From Iris pallida (Eukaryota > Streptophyta > Magnoliopsida > Asparagales > Iridaceae): a stretch of DNA of 64,000 bases. The notes under the pieces are model-generated. The model did no database searches and had not been told where the DNA came from. It was given only the letters and a program-made list of their open reading frames with translations. A program made the translations under genes and the position numbers. Where the stretch lies: contig JANAVB010031417.1 of the NCBI GenBank assembly GCA_029216955.1, positions 21,938,094 through 22,002,093 of the forward strand, read 5' to 3'. Position 1 is the first letter of the stretch, and every line of letters begins with the position of its first letter. Positions 45,839 to 57,468 of this stretch are shown here, one piece after another.

Positions 45839-48533
45839 TGTCACGCCCCAGTACCGAAATACGGAGACGGACTAGGCCAGCTACTCCATATAAGGTATAT
45901 AAACGTCATACGGCGATCGTGGCTGTCAAGAGACAAGGGGGTGCATGCTACAATCAAGTCTCCTATGGTCTCACAGAGCATCTAGGTCTCAATCAATCAA
46001 ACAAGAAGCAGTAAATAATGATCATATAAGATAAAGCAGTAAGGCGTCCCCGACGCATCATCAAAATGATCATGGGGATCTAGCTTTATAAGTTAGCTAG
46101 CCCAGAGAGTCATAGGTACATAATTGTATTCAGCTGCAGTCTGATTTAATTACAAATTATGCAAGACAAAATATCCATATTAGCCGGCTAACAGGTGCCG
46201 GTGGCTAAACGCCCGAACATAAGTAAAGATACTAGAGTGGTGGAGAAGAAACCCACTCGAGTCCCCCGCCAGCCATGCTCCTAGTATGCACCATTGACGT
46301 CGGGGAGGAAGTTTGGATCCTCAGGCGCTGCTAAGAGATCTGGCCAAACAAAACCAGCGGAGTCAGTACCGAATAGCAAGTACCACAAGGAAGCACAAAA
46401 GAGTGAGATAAAGCCCAAGCACAAAATAATAATACTAGTAATAATAAAAGCTTCCGGTCGTAATCTCGGTCCACAGCCTGTCCTAGCACGATAGCCCAAC
46501 CCAACAACCAAACAAGGACATGGGTTGGACCACGCACCATGACAGTCCATGTCCCTCGGCTACTAACGGAAGTTACAAGGCACAGTCAAGTCATTTTTCA
46601 AGCGGCCATTCATTCATACGGCTTTCTATATTTGGCGGAGTTATCCCCGCGATACTGATTAAAAGGAATCCTCAAATCGTGTCAACCCAGCAGGGCTAGC
46701 CAAACCATAAGACATATAGCACATTGATTATGCACCGGTCTCCCGGAGGGCTACCGCGCTAAAATATATAACACATAGCTCGTAGGAGTCGGATATAGCC
46801 ATCCGCTATAGGCGAGTGAAACCATATCCGTGGTGGCCAACCCGACACGTCAGGACTGGGCCTGGGGTGGCTAGTATGGCACGATCTCGGGATTCTTCCC
46901 ACCCAATGCATCTACCAAGTTAGTTGCCTAGTTAATCCCTAGGTTATCCTCGGAGTTCACATGTCGTGGTCACATGCTCACTCCCCTAGATGTCGTACAT
47001 TGTACGAGTACCCCAAGAAGTGATCCTTACTGGCTCATAGAGTCATACGTATGTACCCCCTTCTTGGTGTAATGCGACACACAACACATACCACATCATT
47101 GCTACTGACCAATCGCTATGTAAATGCTGGACTCTTGGAGGTACTGACAAGTATCACATAGGAACACTTAGCACATAGGATAGCACATCGATGCTCACAT
47201 AGATTGTACCTTAGTACACACATAGGGTTATCCAGCATACGCATAGGAGTTAGATCAGGAATGAGGACTAAAACACAAGAGAAAATAGAACAAGAAGGTA
47301 CTATGCACTTAGGGTATGAAGAGCTCGCTAGTCATGAAGATTCTTGAAGCCAAGACAAAGATCTACAACTTTCATGTTGGGAGTTAGGAGAAATTCTGGC
47401 TACAATTCAGCCAAATAGGACTTAAAATAGTCAAAAAACAGCCAAAATAGGCACTATGCGGCACTATTCAGCACTATGCGGCACTATTCAGCACTATGCG
47501 GCACTCCCATATGCGCCTGGGCACTATGCGGCACTATGCGGCACTCCTATATGCGGCTGGGCACTATGCGGTACTATGCAGCATCCTTATGCAGCTGGGC
47601 ACTATGCGGCACTATGCAGCATCCTTATGCAGCTGGGCACTATGCGGCACTATGCAGCATCCTTATGCGGCTGGACACTATGCGATACTATGCAGCATCC
47701 TTATGCGGCTGGGCACTATGCAGCACTATGTAGCATCCTTATGCGGCTGGACACTATGCGGCACTATGCAGCATCCTTATGCGGCTGGGCACTATCCGGT
47801 ACTATGCAGCATCCTTATGTGGCTGGGCACTATGCAGCATCTTTATGCGGCTAGACACTATGCGGCACTATGCAACATTCTTATGCGGCTGGACACTATG
47901 CATGCGGCACTATTCATCGTCCCTGCCAAAACCAGGGCAGATGACATAGAAAATATCCAAATATTATTTTGGCCATAACTTCCTCAAAATAAGTCGAAAT
48001 CTAACTTTTCAAAGGTCAAAATTATGTAGAATCAAATTTCCTACAACCTAGGACCATTAGTTTTCGAAAATAACCAAGTTTGATAGATCAAAACCATGTA
48101 AATACATAAAATCATAGTTTTAGAAACTTAGATCTACACCAAACTAGTTATTAAAACCAAAAACTCCAAGAACTAAACTTGTAGAGAATGAAGAGAAGAA
48201 CAATATAGACAAATAATATCAAAGGAAAAATCTAAAATAAAAAATGCATAAATCTCCACTTTTGAGCAAGTTGTACTTGCCTAAGGATGGTGGTTGAGGG
48301 AAATAAATGGAGGAGTGAATGAGGAGAGAGAGTGAGGAAGAGAATTTAAATAGGAGTTGGGTTGGCTTAAGAAAACCCTAACCTCTAAACATGCTCTAAC
48401 CATTCCACTAATGACATGCTTAAAAACTACATGCAACCATTAAATAATAATATAGAATTATGCAGATGCTAAATACGGGATACCATGTACAGAATTCATG
48501 AAAGAATATGTCTATCGGGATCGGGGAGTGACA
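45839..48533 (+). mobile_element. TGTCAC element copy 2 (2695 bp), probably a solo LTR
   Basis: It starts TGTCACGCCCCAGTACC and ends GATCGGGGAGTGACA. The 5-bp duplication ACAGT at 45834-45838 and 48534-48538 is perfect, and removing one copy restores the copia frame (GDTVLPEVPDEV). The first 150 bases match the other copy closely (CCGAAATACGGAGACG, TAGGCCAGCTACTCCATAT). It has no coding domain. A tandem array at 47454-47925 lies at a similar relative position to that in copy 1. It has the same orientation as its host, as copy 1 does. Confidence 0.87.
47454..47925. repeat. ATGCGGC minisatellite inside TGTCAC copy 2
   Basis: Units of about 39 bases alternate GGCACTATGC(G/A)GCACTATGC and AGCATCCTTATGCGGCTG. 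More than ten are present, open in all three plus-strand frames because the unit lacks stops. The long His/Cys/Gly-rich frames are artefacts. Confidence 0.92.
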
Positions 48534-48538
48534 ACAGT

Positions 48539-50310
48539 GTTGCCAGAGGTGCCCGACGAGGTAGTATTGGGAAGAGTAATGCGAAAGAAATCACAGTCAG
48601 TGCGATTACAGGATTTTGTGACAAATGCTGTTCGAAGTAAAAGTTCTCCCTTCACCACAGTTTATCTGTTCCTGTCACTTTCTCAGGTACTTCGTATCCT
48701 CTAACACAATTTCTAAGTTATGACATATTTACTGCTGCACACAGAGATTTTCTTGCAGCTATCACTGCAGGTGTTGAGCCTACTTCATATCGCCAGGCCT
48801 CGCGAGATTTGGGCTGGCGCGCGGCTATGCAAACTGAAATACAGGCTCTAGAAAATAATGGGACATGGAGTCTTGTCGATTTGCCTCCTGGGAAGAAAGC
48901 ATTTGGAAGTAGATGGGTGTACAAAATAAAGTACAAATCTGACGGAAGTGTTGAGCGCTTAAAGGCACGGCTGGTTGTGTTCGGTAATCATCAGGTTGAG
49001 GGGATCGATTATTCAGAGACATTTGCCCCAGTAGCTAAGATGCCTACAGTTCGGGAGTTCTTGGCTGTTGCAGCTGTGAGAGGCTGGACTTTGTACCAGA
49101 TGGATGTGCACAATACTTTTCTTCATGGAGATCTGACGGAAGAAGTGTATATGAAGTTACCGCCAGATTTTCGCATAGTGAACCCAACAAAGTATGTCGC
49201 CTGCGTAAGTCACTATATGGATTGAAACAGGCACCACGTTGTTGGTTTGCTAAGCTTGCTGCTTCTCTGATATCCTATGGATTTATTCAATCTTATTTCG
49301 ATTATTCCCTTTTCTCTCTGTTTAAAGGAAAGGTAGAGTTGCATGTTTTGATCTATGTGGATGACATGATTGTGTCTGGTAATGACACAGGTGCTTTAGA
49401 TGCTTTCAAAAAGTACCTTAGTTCTTGTTTTCACATGAAGGACCTTGGTGTATTGAAGTATTTTCTTGGCATAGAGGTGGCTCGGAGTGCAGAAGAAATT
49501 TTCTTATGTCAAAGAAAGTATGCTTTGGACATCATTTCAGAATGCGGCTTGATGGGGTCTCGACCTGCTAGTTTTCCCATGGAGCCCAATCACAAGCTGG
49601 CAGAATCGACTAGTCCAAAGCTGGCGGATGCATAGACTTATCGGAGGCTGGTTGGGAGGTTGGTTTATCTATCGTTTACTCGCCCTGACTTAGCCTATGC
49701 TGTGTATATCTTGTCTCAATTCTTACAGGAGCCTCGACAAGATCATTGGCATGCTGCTTTGCGAGTGGTCAGATATCTCAAACATGCACCGAGACAGGGT
49801 ATTCTTTTGAAAGCTGATTGTGATCTCCGTCTTTCTGGTTGGTGTGATTCCGACTGGGCCAGTTGTCCTTTGACTCGCCGCTCTGTTACAGGCTGGTTGG
49901 TGTTTCTGGGGGGGTCTCCTATTTCTTGGAAGACCAAGAAGCAATCAACTGTTTCCCGATCTTCCGCTGAAGCTGAATACCGATCTCTTGCTGCGCTCGT
50001 TTGTGAGTTGAAATGGTTGAAGGAGTTATTGGTGTGTTTGGGCGTTCGCCAGGAGTCTGCTATGTCGGTGTATTGTGACAGTCAGTCAGTCCTGCACCTG
50101 GCTCAGAACCCGGTATTTCATGAGCGCAGTAAGCATATTGAGGTGGATTTGCATTTTGTTTGCGATGCTATTAGAGATGGCACCGTAATAGCCTCGCATG
50201 TTCCTACTTCTTCTCAACTGGCTGACATCTTCACCAAGCTCCTTGGAAAGCAAGTGTTCGATTCTTTCCTTCCCAAGTTGGGCATTTGTGACTTACATGC
50301 TCCAACTTGA
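48539..50310 (+). pseudogene. Copia-2 reverse transcriptase and RNase H, with stops and shifts
   Basis: Motifs in order: FLAAITAGVEPTSYRQASRD, PPGKKAFGSRWVYKIKY, ETFAPVAKM, MDVHNTFLHGDL, then a frame change near 49190 so that SLYGLKQAPRCW is out of frame. LIYVDDMIVSGND carries the catalytic YVDDM, then HMKDLGVLKYFLGIE. A TAG at 49633 precedes TYRRLVGRL. RNase H is complete (YCDSQSVLHLAQNP, HIEVDLHFV, ADIFTKLL). At least two disabling changes make it inactive. Confidence 0.93.
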
Positions 50311-50317
50311 GGGGGGG

Positions 50318-50439
50318 TGTTAGATTATAAGATAATGTTTGCAATATAAATATGGCCCATACCCATAAGCCCAAATGTAGACACTATATATATTGTAACA
50401 AACCCTAGCAATGAGAATAAGACATTATTATTTTCTACA
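50318..50439 (+). repeat. Copia-2 3' LTR (122 bp)
   Basis: TGTTAGATTATAAG to TTTTCTACA, preceded by GAGGGGGGG as polypurine tract and followed by the AGACT duplication. The shortness of the LTR is notable but known among plant copia lineages. Confidence 0.95.
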
Positions 50440-50444
50440 AGACT

Positions 50445-50979
50445 GGCTTTGAGATTCAGGTCCCTTGGCACCACCATAGCAGCAGGAAAATCAGCATGTT
50501 GATCATATGAAATTAATTAGAAGCCTTATAGATTTTCCTGGTTCCAGTGAGAAACCTTTACAAGTCATGCTACTTGGACCGCATTTTTTATCGCAGTTTT
50601 GGCCCGTGATCCACGTGGCACTTCTTCATTGGCAGGAATCCGGAGACGGGTCCCACGCAAATAAGGATGCCAATGTGTTTGGAATACGTTAGCATGCGGT
50701 CACATCCGACAGACAGAGACCGCGGGCTCTTTAGCATTTTCGATCATAAAACCATCCAGACCACAATTGGTGAGCATGAAACTTCCAATTTTATAACCTC
50801 CGGAGGAAGTTCTCCTGTATTTTTCGCATATACTTCGTCTTTATACAATCGAATGATCGATGACCACTGGACTTGCGGATAGATAGTTCTCAAGCTGAAC
50901 AAAAAAAAAAATGAAGATGTTAGGTTGAGAGTACGTAATGGGCAAGGGAAGGTTGAAGTCAAACTGCTTACCAAGTTTA
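50445..50979. other. Intergenic between Copia-2 and the next MITE, no gene seen
   Basis: Moderate GC, with small frames without family resemblance. No splice structure was recognised. Confidence 0.4.
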
Positions 50980-51578
50980 GAGCATCTCCAACCCTATTGT
51001 CTTGTTAAGTGTTGTGAGTCTTAGGTGACTCCTATGTGGCATGAGCCACAAGACAATGTCTTGTTTATGTGGCAAAATTATATCTCAAAAGACAATGAGA
51101 TAGAAAAACTCTCTCCAATGCAAAAGTATTGAGAAGACAATAAAAAGTATTTTTTCCAACTTTCAAGACAACTTTTAAGACAACTACTCATCTTCTTTCT
51201 TTTTTCTAATATTTTTTATTCATAATTGATGACATGGAAGAGAAGACATTGTCAAGTTCATTGTCTAGAACAAGACAATCAACTTCACAATATCTTCTTT
51301 AATTTTTGCCACATAAGCTTCACAATTGACCTGACAATTGTATTGGAGAAGAACTTTTGTTGGTGTTTTATTCTATGTGTTGTGTGTTCACAACATTCTA
51401 TTGTTAAAAGATAGTCCCACATCGGAAAATCACACCAATATGTATCTCTATATATTACTTATGAAGGAATAGAGAGATGCACATGGGTTGAGGCCCAATG
51501 GAGGGTGCCATGTGGGGGAATTTTACATAGAGGTGAGAATAAGAAACCAACTTTTGGCCAAAATGAAAATAGATTGGA

Positions 51579-51601
51579 GCTAAGCCCCGAAGGGGCTTAG
51601 C
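51579..51601 (+). other. Perfect hairpin in the Copia-3 5' LTR
   Basis: Arms GCTAAGCCCC and GGGGCTTAGC surround the loop GAA. The same 23 bases are at 57689-57711 in the 3' LTR. It could act in RNA 3'-end formation, packaging or strand transfer; the role is not shown by the sequence. Confidence 0.85.
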
Positions 51602-51603
51602 GA

Positions 51604-51664
51604 CTCGGACTCGGACTCGGACTCGGACTCGGACTCGAACTCGGACTCGGGCTCGGGCTCGGAC
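51604..51664 (+). repeat. (GGACTC)n hexamer array in the Copia-3 5' LTR
   Basis: About ten GGACTC/GGGCTC/GAACTC hexamers follow the hairpin. The 3' LTR array at 57713-57762 has a different number of units, so length varies between LTRs. Confidence 0.9.
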
Positions 51665-52179
51665 TTGGGCTTTTGAGGCTTAATGTGGCTTTTTAATGGC
51701 ACTTTGCACTTAGCACGACAGCTCGTCGCTAGGCGCATTGTGCGCTTTAGTTGCGCTCGTGCGCGAGCCTCTGCGCGGCCTGCGTGGCGTACGGGGCGTA
51801 CTGAGCGTATGGGACGTACGGGTCGAGCGGGTCGAGTGGGCCGTTCAAATTATGTAACGTCCGCGGGTCTTGTGGGCTCAGATCCGGAAATGGCTCAGAT
51901 CCAGAAAATCCGGATCTGGCATTAAACCATGGCGTGCGTTCAGAATTTAAAAAGCCCATCTTGTGCCTATAATATCAGAAGCATCTCCTCTCTCTAAAGT
52001 TACAGAAAATAATCAGAGAATTTCCAGAGAGAGAGTGCTGCTGCTATTCCGAGGAGTCGTCGACATTTTGGCCAGCGTTCTAAAGTTCTCTTCGAACTTG
52101 CTGGTTCCTGGAGGCTTGTCCGTAAGGCGGATATAGCTTTGAGCGCCGGTGATCTTTCACCCCAGCAGGCTTTCTTCTT

Positions 52180-52350
52180 CCTCTGTTGCCTTCGAGAATA
52201 CCGTCGCTTCTCTTTAGAAGTTATACGGTTCTGTTGCCTTCGAGAATACCGTCGCTTCTCTTTAGAAGTTATACGGTTCTGTTGCCTTCGAGAATACCGT
52301 CGCTTCTCTTTAGAAGTCATACGGTTCTGTTGCCTTCGAGAAATATTACG
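52180..52350 (+). repeat. 48-bp tandem repeats in the Copia-3 5' LTR
   Basis: The unit starts CTGTTGCCTTCGAGAATACC and ends AGAAGTTATACGGTT. Three full copies are followed by a partial one. They lack stops in several frames, producing repeated CCLREYRRFSLEVIRF-type frames that are not genes. The 3' LTR has the same array at 58288-58458. Confidence 0.92.
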
Positions 52351-52495
52351 AAATCTTTTTAGATTTCCGTAATACAACATCACCTTCTTTAAGGTGTTGT
52401 TGCTGGAAACATTGTCTTTACAATAGTTTCTGAATTCGTGGTTTTCCATCGATTGTTCGCCAAGGGACTAACAATCTCAAAGCTAAATCGAAAAG

Positions 52496-55400
52496 ATGGA
52501 TAACTCACGTGCATCGCTCGTCAATACCGACTTTAACAAGTTGGAGAAATTCGACGGCGAACATTTCCAAATCTGGAAATGGAAAGTAACCTTAAACATT
52601 CAACTCGTGGAAGTTGATCACGTGCTGAATGAGGAAGAACCGATCGTTCCAACAACCGGAACCGCAGAAGTTATTGCAACTGCTAAGTCCAAGCAGGCAA
52701 AATGGATTAGAGAAACAGTATCTGTAAACTGTTGATTCTTAATGCATGGAAGACTCTCTGGCAGAGTCCTATTCCAAGAAGAATTCTGCCAAAGAGATTT
52801 GGGACTCCTTGGGGAAATTGTACGAAGATGACGAGAATCGGTCCAAGATCTTCTTGGTTGAAAGATACCACAAGTGGACCTTCGAAGATGAGAAGGCTAT
52901 GCTGTCCCAAGTAAAGGAGTTTCTGAAGCTGCGCCAAAAGTTGGATGACGAGAAGATGCCTCTTGTCGACAAGTTTGTCGTTGGAGGAATCGTCTCTAAA
53001 CTTCCTGCGGGTTGGAGCAACTTCTATGCAAGGATGCACCGCAAGAAGCTGGACATATGTATGGAAGATCTCCTGCAAGAGATCCATGTTGAGGACGAGA
53101 TGCGCTCTCAACAGAAGATGGATTCTCTGTCCAAACAACTGGCGAAAGCAAATCTGGTCCAAACCAGAGAGTACAAGGGGAAGCAGGCGGCTTCTCCTCA
53201 CAAGAAGAAGAAGGACTTCACTAATCTGAAAGTGAAGAGTACTTCATTCAAGAATCAGAAGTCCAAGTCCCATGTGACTTGTTACAAATGTGGCAAGAAG
53301 GGCCACTACAAAAGTGACTGCAAGGAACCAAAAAAAGGTGAGCCTAGTAAGGTTTCTTTGGTTACTAATCTGGTTGCAATGATAGCGCAGGTTGCAAATG
53401 TGGGGGTTGACTCGGACTGGTGGATAGATACTGGTACGACATGTCATGTCTGCTCAGACAAGGAATGGTTCGACTCCTATGAGTCAACTTCCGAGAAAGT
53501 CATAATGGCAAACCAGGCACAAGCTGAAGTACTAGGGATCGGGACGGTGGAGCTGAAACTCACATCGGGGAACACTCTGACACTTCAAGGAGTGAAGCAT
53601 GTTCCTGCAATTACTAAGAACCTGATCTCTGGGAGCCTGCTTTGTAACGCAGGCTTGAGGATGGACATCAATGCTGGCCAGATGGTGATGTCCAAGAAGG
53701 GTACATTCTTCGGAAAAGCTTTCCAGACTGAAGGAATGTACAAAATTCAGCTTGTTGTAACCCAAAAAAATGATATTAATGCTATTTCTACTTTGAACTA
53801 TTCTTTTGAGTTGTGGCATAATAGGCTAGGACATGTTCATTGTAAAAGGATTAACAAGATGTCTAGCCTAGGACTTATCTCCAAGTGTGGGGGTAAGGTA
53901 GAGAAATATGAAGTGTGTGCTCAGACGAAGATCACAAGGAAACCCTTTCACAGGGTCCATCTAAGCACAGATCTTCTGGAGTTGGTTCACTCAGATATCT
54001 GTGATTTCAAGCAATTCTCTACAAAAGCCGGGATGAAGTATTTTATTACTTTCATCGATGACTTCTCAAAGTATGCTTTTGTCTACCTGCTCAAGTCTAA
54101 AGACGAAGCATTCGAGAAGTTCAAGGAGTTCAGGGCCGAGGCTGAACGGCAAACTAGACAACAACTAAAAGGCTAAGGAGTGATCGAGGCGGGGAGTATC
54201 GGTCTTATGATTTCTCATCATTCTGTAAAGAACATGGAATCATAAATGAGACGACGGCTCCGTACTCCTCAATCCAACGGAGTAGCAGAAAGGAAGAACA
54301 GAACGTTGACAGAGATAATGAACTCTATGCTGTTGACTGCGGGTCTTCCAAAGAGCTTCTGGGGAGAAGCTGCATTAACGGCTACTTTTATTCTCAATAG
54401 AGTACCGTATGCAACTTCGGACATAACACCTCATGAACTCTGGTTCAAAGTCAGACCTAACTTGAATGTCATTCGAGTGTGGGGGTGTCTGGCTTACGTG
54501 AAGCTCCCAGATCTGAAGATTCAGAAGCTGGGGACTAGGACCACTAAGGCTATCTTCTTGGGTTATGCCGAGAAGAGTGATGCTCGGAGATTCCTTGATA
54601 TAGAATCAAATCATATCATTGAATCTCGCGATGCTGAATATTTTGAAGACAAGTTTGCAAGGCACAAAAATATTGTTCTCGCGAATCTTCCGGAGAATGA
54701 TGAGAGTGCAAAGCAGACAGAAGTCCTTAAAGAACCAGTAGTCCAAGAAGAAGCTATTGTCGAAGAGACACCAGTTGAACCAGAACTAGCTGAGCCGTCA
54801 ACTAAGCGAGTAAGGAGGCCGAAAGACTTCGGAGATGACTTCGTCACTTATCATGTGGAAGCAGATCCGCTTACCTATGATGAAGCGATGAAGACCAGAG
54901 ATGTTGTATTCTGGAAGGAGGCGATAGACAATGAGATTGACTCAATCACCTCCAATACATGGGTGTTAGTTGACCTGCCAGAAGGAGCAAGACCCATCGG
55001 ATGCAAATGGATCTTCAAGAAGATGAAAGCAGATGGAACCATCGACAAATTCAAGGCCAGGCTAGTGGCCAAAGGGTTTGCTCAGAAACAGGGGATCGAC
55101 TATTTTGATACTTATGCTCCAGTAGCTCGGATGACAACCATCAGATTGTTAATTGCTCTAGCAGCAATACACAAACTAGTGATACATCAGATGGATGTGA
55201 AAACGACATTCCTTAATGGCGAGCTGACAGAAGAGATCTACATGCAACAACCAGAAGGTTTTGTCGTCAGAGGTCTGGAAGACAAAGTCTGCAAGTTGAT
55301 GAAGTCTCTGTATGGTTTGAAACAAGATCCCAAAATGTGGCATGAGAAGTTTGACAAAGTGATAAGGTCAAATGGCTACAAGGTCAGTGAAACAGACAAG

Positions 55401-56394
55401 TATGTCTATACTAAGTTTGCTGACGGAAGAGGAGTTATCGTTTGTCTATACGTTGACGACATGCTAATCCTAGGTACGGATTTAAGCTGTGTCACAGAGA
55501 CAAAGAAATTTCTCTCGACCAAGTTCAGTATGAAGGACTTGGGGGATGCCGATGTTATCTTGGGGCTCAAGATCATCCGGACAGGCACGAGAATAGCACT
55601 GTCACAATCTCATTACATTGAGAAAATGCTCACTCGATACGGGTATCAAGATCTTCCTATAATTGATACACCGTACCGGAGTGATCAGAAGTTGGAGCCA
55701 AATTCGAGAGAAAGCGTCAAGCAATTGGAGTACGCCAGCGTCATCGGAAGCTTGATGTACGCTACTACTGCCACAAGGCCTGACATAGCTTTTGCGGTGG
55801 GAATGCTGAGTCTGTTCACTAGCAACCCAGGCGTTGAACACTGGAATGCTGTGAAGCGTGTTATGAGATATCTTAAAAAGACTCAGACATTTGCACTATA
55901 CTACAGCGGAGATCCGTCAGTAGTGGAAGGCTTCAGTGATGCTAGCTGGTGTTCAGAGGTGGAGAGCGAGTATTCTACAGGTGGATTCATATTCGCCTTG
56001 GGCGGAGCTGCTATATCGTGGAAATCGAAGAAGCAGACAATGTTATCGCTCCTCCATGGAATCTGAATTCTTTGCATTGGATGCTGCTGCAGATGAAGCA
56101 GAGTGGCTTCGGGAGCTCATGTATGATCTTCCAGTGGTTGGAGCTCAGATACCGGTAATTCCGATATACTGTGACAACCAGGCGGCAGCAGCAGTAGCAT
56201 CAAATGAACTCTTTAACAGGAAGAAGAGGACTGTGCGGTTAAAGCACAGAGCAGTGAACGATCTCATCAAACGAGACGTCATTGCAGTGATCGATGTTCG
56301 GAGTCAGGAGAACCTGGCGGATCCGTTCACGAAAGGCCTCAAACGACAGCTGGTCGAGGACACAGCAAGGAAGATGGGTTTGAAGGCATTCTAA
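52496..56394 (+). pseudogene. Copia-3 gag-pol polyprotein, frameshifted
   Basis: Gag starts at 52496 (MDNSRASLVNTDFNKLEKFDG). Two one-base losses near 52733-52745 break NCLILNA-MEDSLAES. The frame 52746-54176 holds the zinc knuckle CYKCGKKGHYKSDC, protease WWIDTGTTCHV, pre-integrase WHNRLGHVHC and the integrase start HSDICDFKQF, FIDDFSKYAFVY. Shifts near 54165 (before LRSDRGGEY) and 54270 ([14 protein letters not shown]) break integrase. RT in 54246-56066 has MDVKTTFLNGEL, SLYGLKQDPKMW and the catalytic YVDDM. A further shift near 56040 separates KSKKQ from SSMESEFFALDAA and the RNase H end DNQAAAA...ADPFTKGL. The parts are otherwise complete, so death looks recent. Confidence 0.93.
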
Positions 56395-56649
56395 TATTGT
56401 GTCATTATAATCCTATCAATAAATTTTATGTTATTGGTTCAAAGAGAAATCTACCAGATATCTAATTTTTTGATTCAAGGGAGGACTATTGACTGGAAAA
56501 ATATTAGTTAACAGTGGGTACTTGTTCTGCGGAACATGGAAGGGTTTCGGACCCAGAACCACTGTTGTCTACTATGAATTTTCTACGGAAAATTGATCCT
56601 GTGGGAAGGATGGCATAATGCCTTAATGAGTTCTCAGACTGAGTGAAGG

Positions 56650-57140
56650 TCTGTTATGCTTTACAGGAAGCATGGTAGCACAGCACTACAAGGAGTGTGA
56701 CTCCATGCTATGTGTGGCGGTGACTCCACCATGAGGTTCTCGAAAGAGGTAAATCCTCGGCTATGTGAGCCAAGTCACAGCGGCGTAGCACCGCAAATAG
56801 GCAGTTGGCCTAATGCTGTATATTGAATTAAAGAGGGATGTAGTCAGCACTACAAAGAGGAGGTGTTCCTCATGTTACGGGTGGCACGACACCACAATGA
56901 GGTAAACCCGGCTAGGGATAAAGCCTCGGCCTTGCAAGCCATGTCGTAGCGACGTAACACCGCACAGAAGCGTAAGACTTCATGCTGGATAGTTTGGCAC
57001 TACAATGGGGCTAGACCTCATGCTACGGGTAGTATGACACTACGATGAGGTTCCCGATGATTCGGGGTAAGGTCCTCGGCTTAAGGCCATGTCATAGCGG
57101 CGTAGCACCGCAAAGGAAGCGTTGGACGCTTCATGCCATG
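56650..57140 (+). repeat. Imperfect tandem repeats in the Copia-3 3' untranslated region
   Basis: Blocks TGTCATAGCGGCGTAGCACC (also CACAGCGGCGTAGCACCGCA and CGTAGCGACGTAACACCGCA) occur at about 56775, 56945 and 57090. Each is preceded by an ATGAGGTT/CTCGGC block and followed by an AAGCGT-like block, giving three units of about 150-170 bases. Each unit also has CTAC...GTAG inverted words. Confidence 0.75.
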
Positions 57141-57468
57141 TCTCTTTAATAAAGAACTCACCTATAATGTATGGACAGAAAAATAGGCCGTTTCTTGAGG
57201 GTAAATTTGTAGACGCCCAAAATACATACATTAAAATCCAGGCTGGCACAAGGCCTTTAATGTGCCGCCAGAAGCACAGATAACTACATTATGTGAGTGG
57301 AAAAAATTGCAGTTGTGGTACAGAATTCAAGGCGTAGTCCATTCTTGTATCATACTGTTGTTCAACCCATACGGGAAGATTCAAGTCGTCAGCGACATCT
57401 ATCCTAATGCATAATGGACAGTTATTATGTGGAACGCTTAACTATATATATAGAGATATGTGGAGGAT

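Larger units (their letters stand above)
41824..50439 (+). mobile_element. Copia-2: Ty1/copia element with 122-bp LTRs, rearranged and inactivated
   Basis: A perfect 5-bp duplication, AGACT, lies at 41819-41823 and 50440-50444. The 3' LTR is 50318-50439. The 5' LTR, 41824-43563, is the same length once a 1610-bp hAT insertion and its 8-bp duplication are removed. The primer site follows at 43564 and a G-rich polypurine tract precedes the 3' LTR. Integrase and RT are present on the plus strand with stops and shifts. Gag and protease are not found; their place is taken by GC-rich repeats, a TA tract and an inverted RT piece. A TGTCAC element splits pol at 45839. Confidence 0.95.
51358..52473 (+). 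repeat. Copia-3 5' LTR
   Basis: Contains in order a perfect hairpin at 51579-51601, a (GGACTC)n array at about 51604-51664, a GC-rich CGTACGGG/GTCGAGCGGG block, and three tandem 48-bp units at 52180-52330. The 3' LTR has the same layout. Confidence 0.95.

Noticed and set aside
47456..47978. Three overlapping frames of 85-160 residues
   Set aside because: They are open only because the 39-base minisatellite unit lacks stop codons in all three frames.
52139..52449. Repeat-containing frames (77-149 residues) in the Copia-3 LTRs
   Set aside because: They arise from the 48-bp LTR repeats and are duplicated in the 3' LTR; no retrovirus-like LTR gene is known here.
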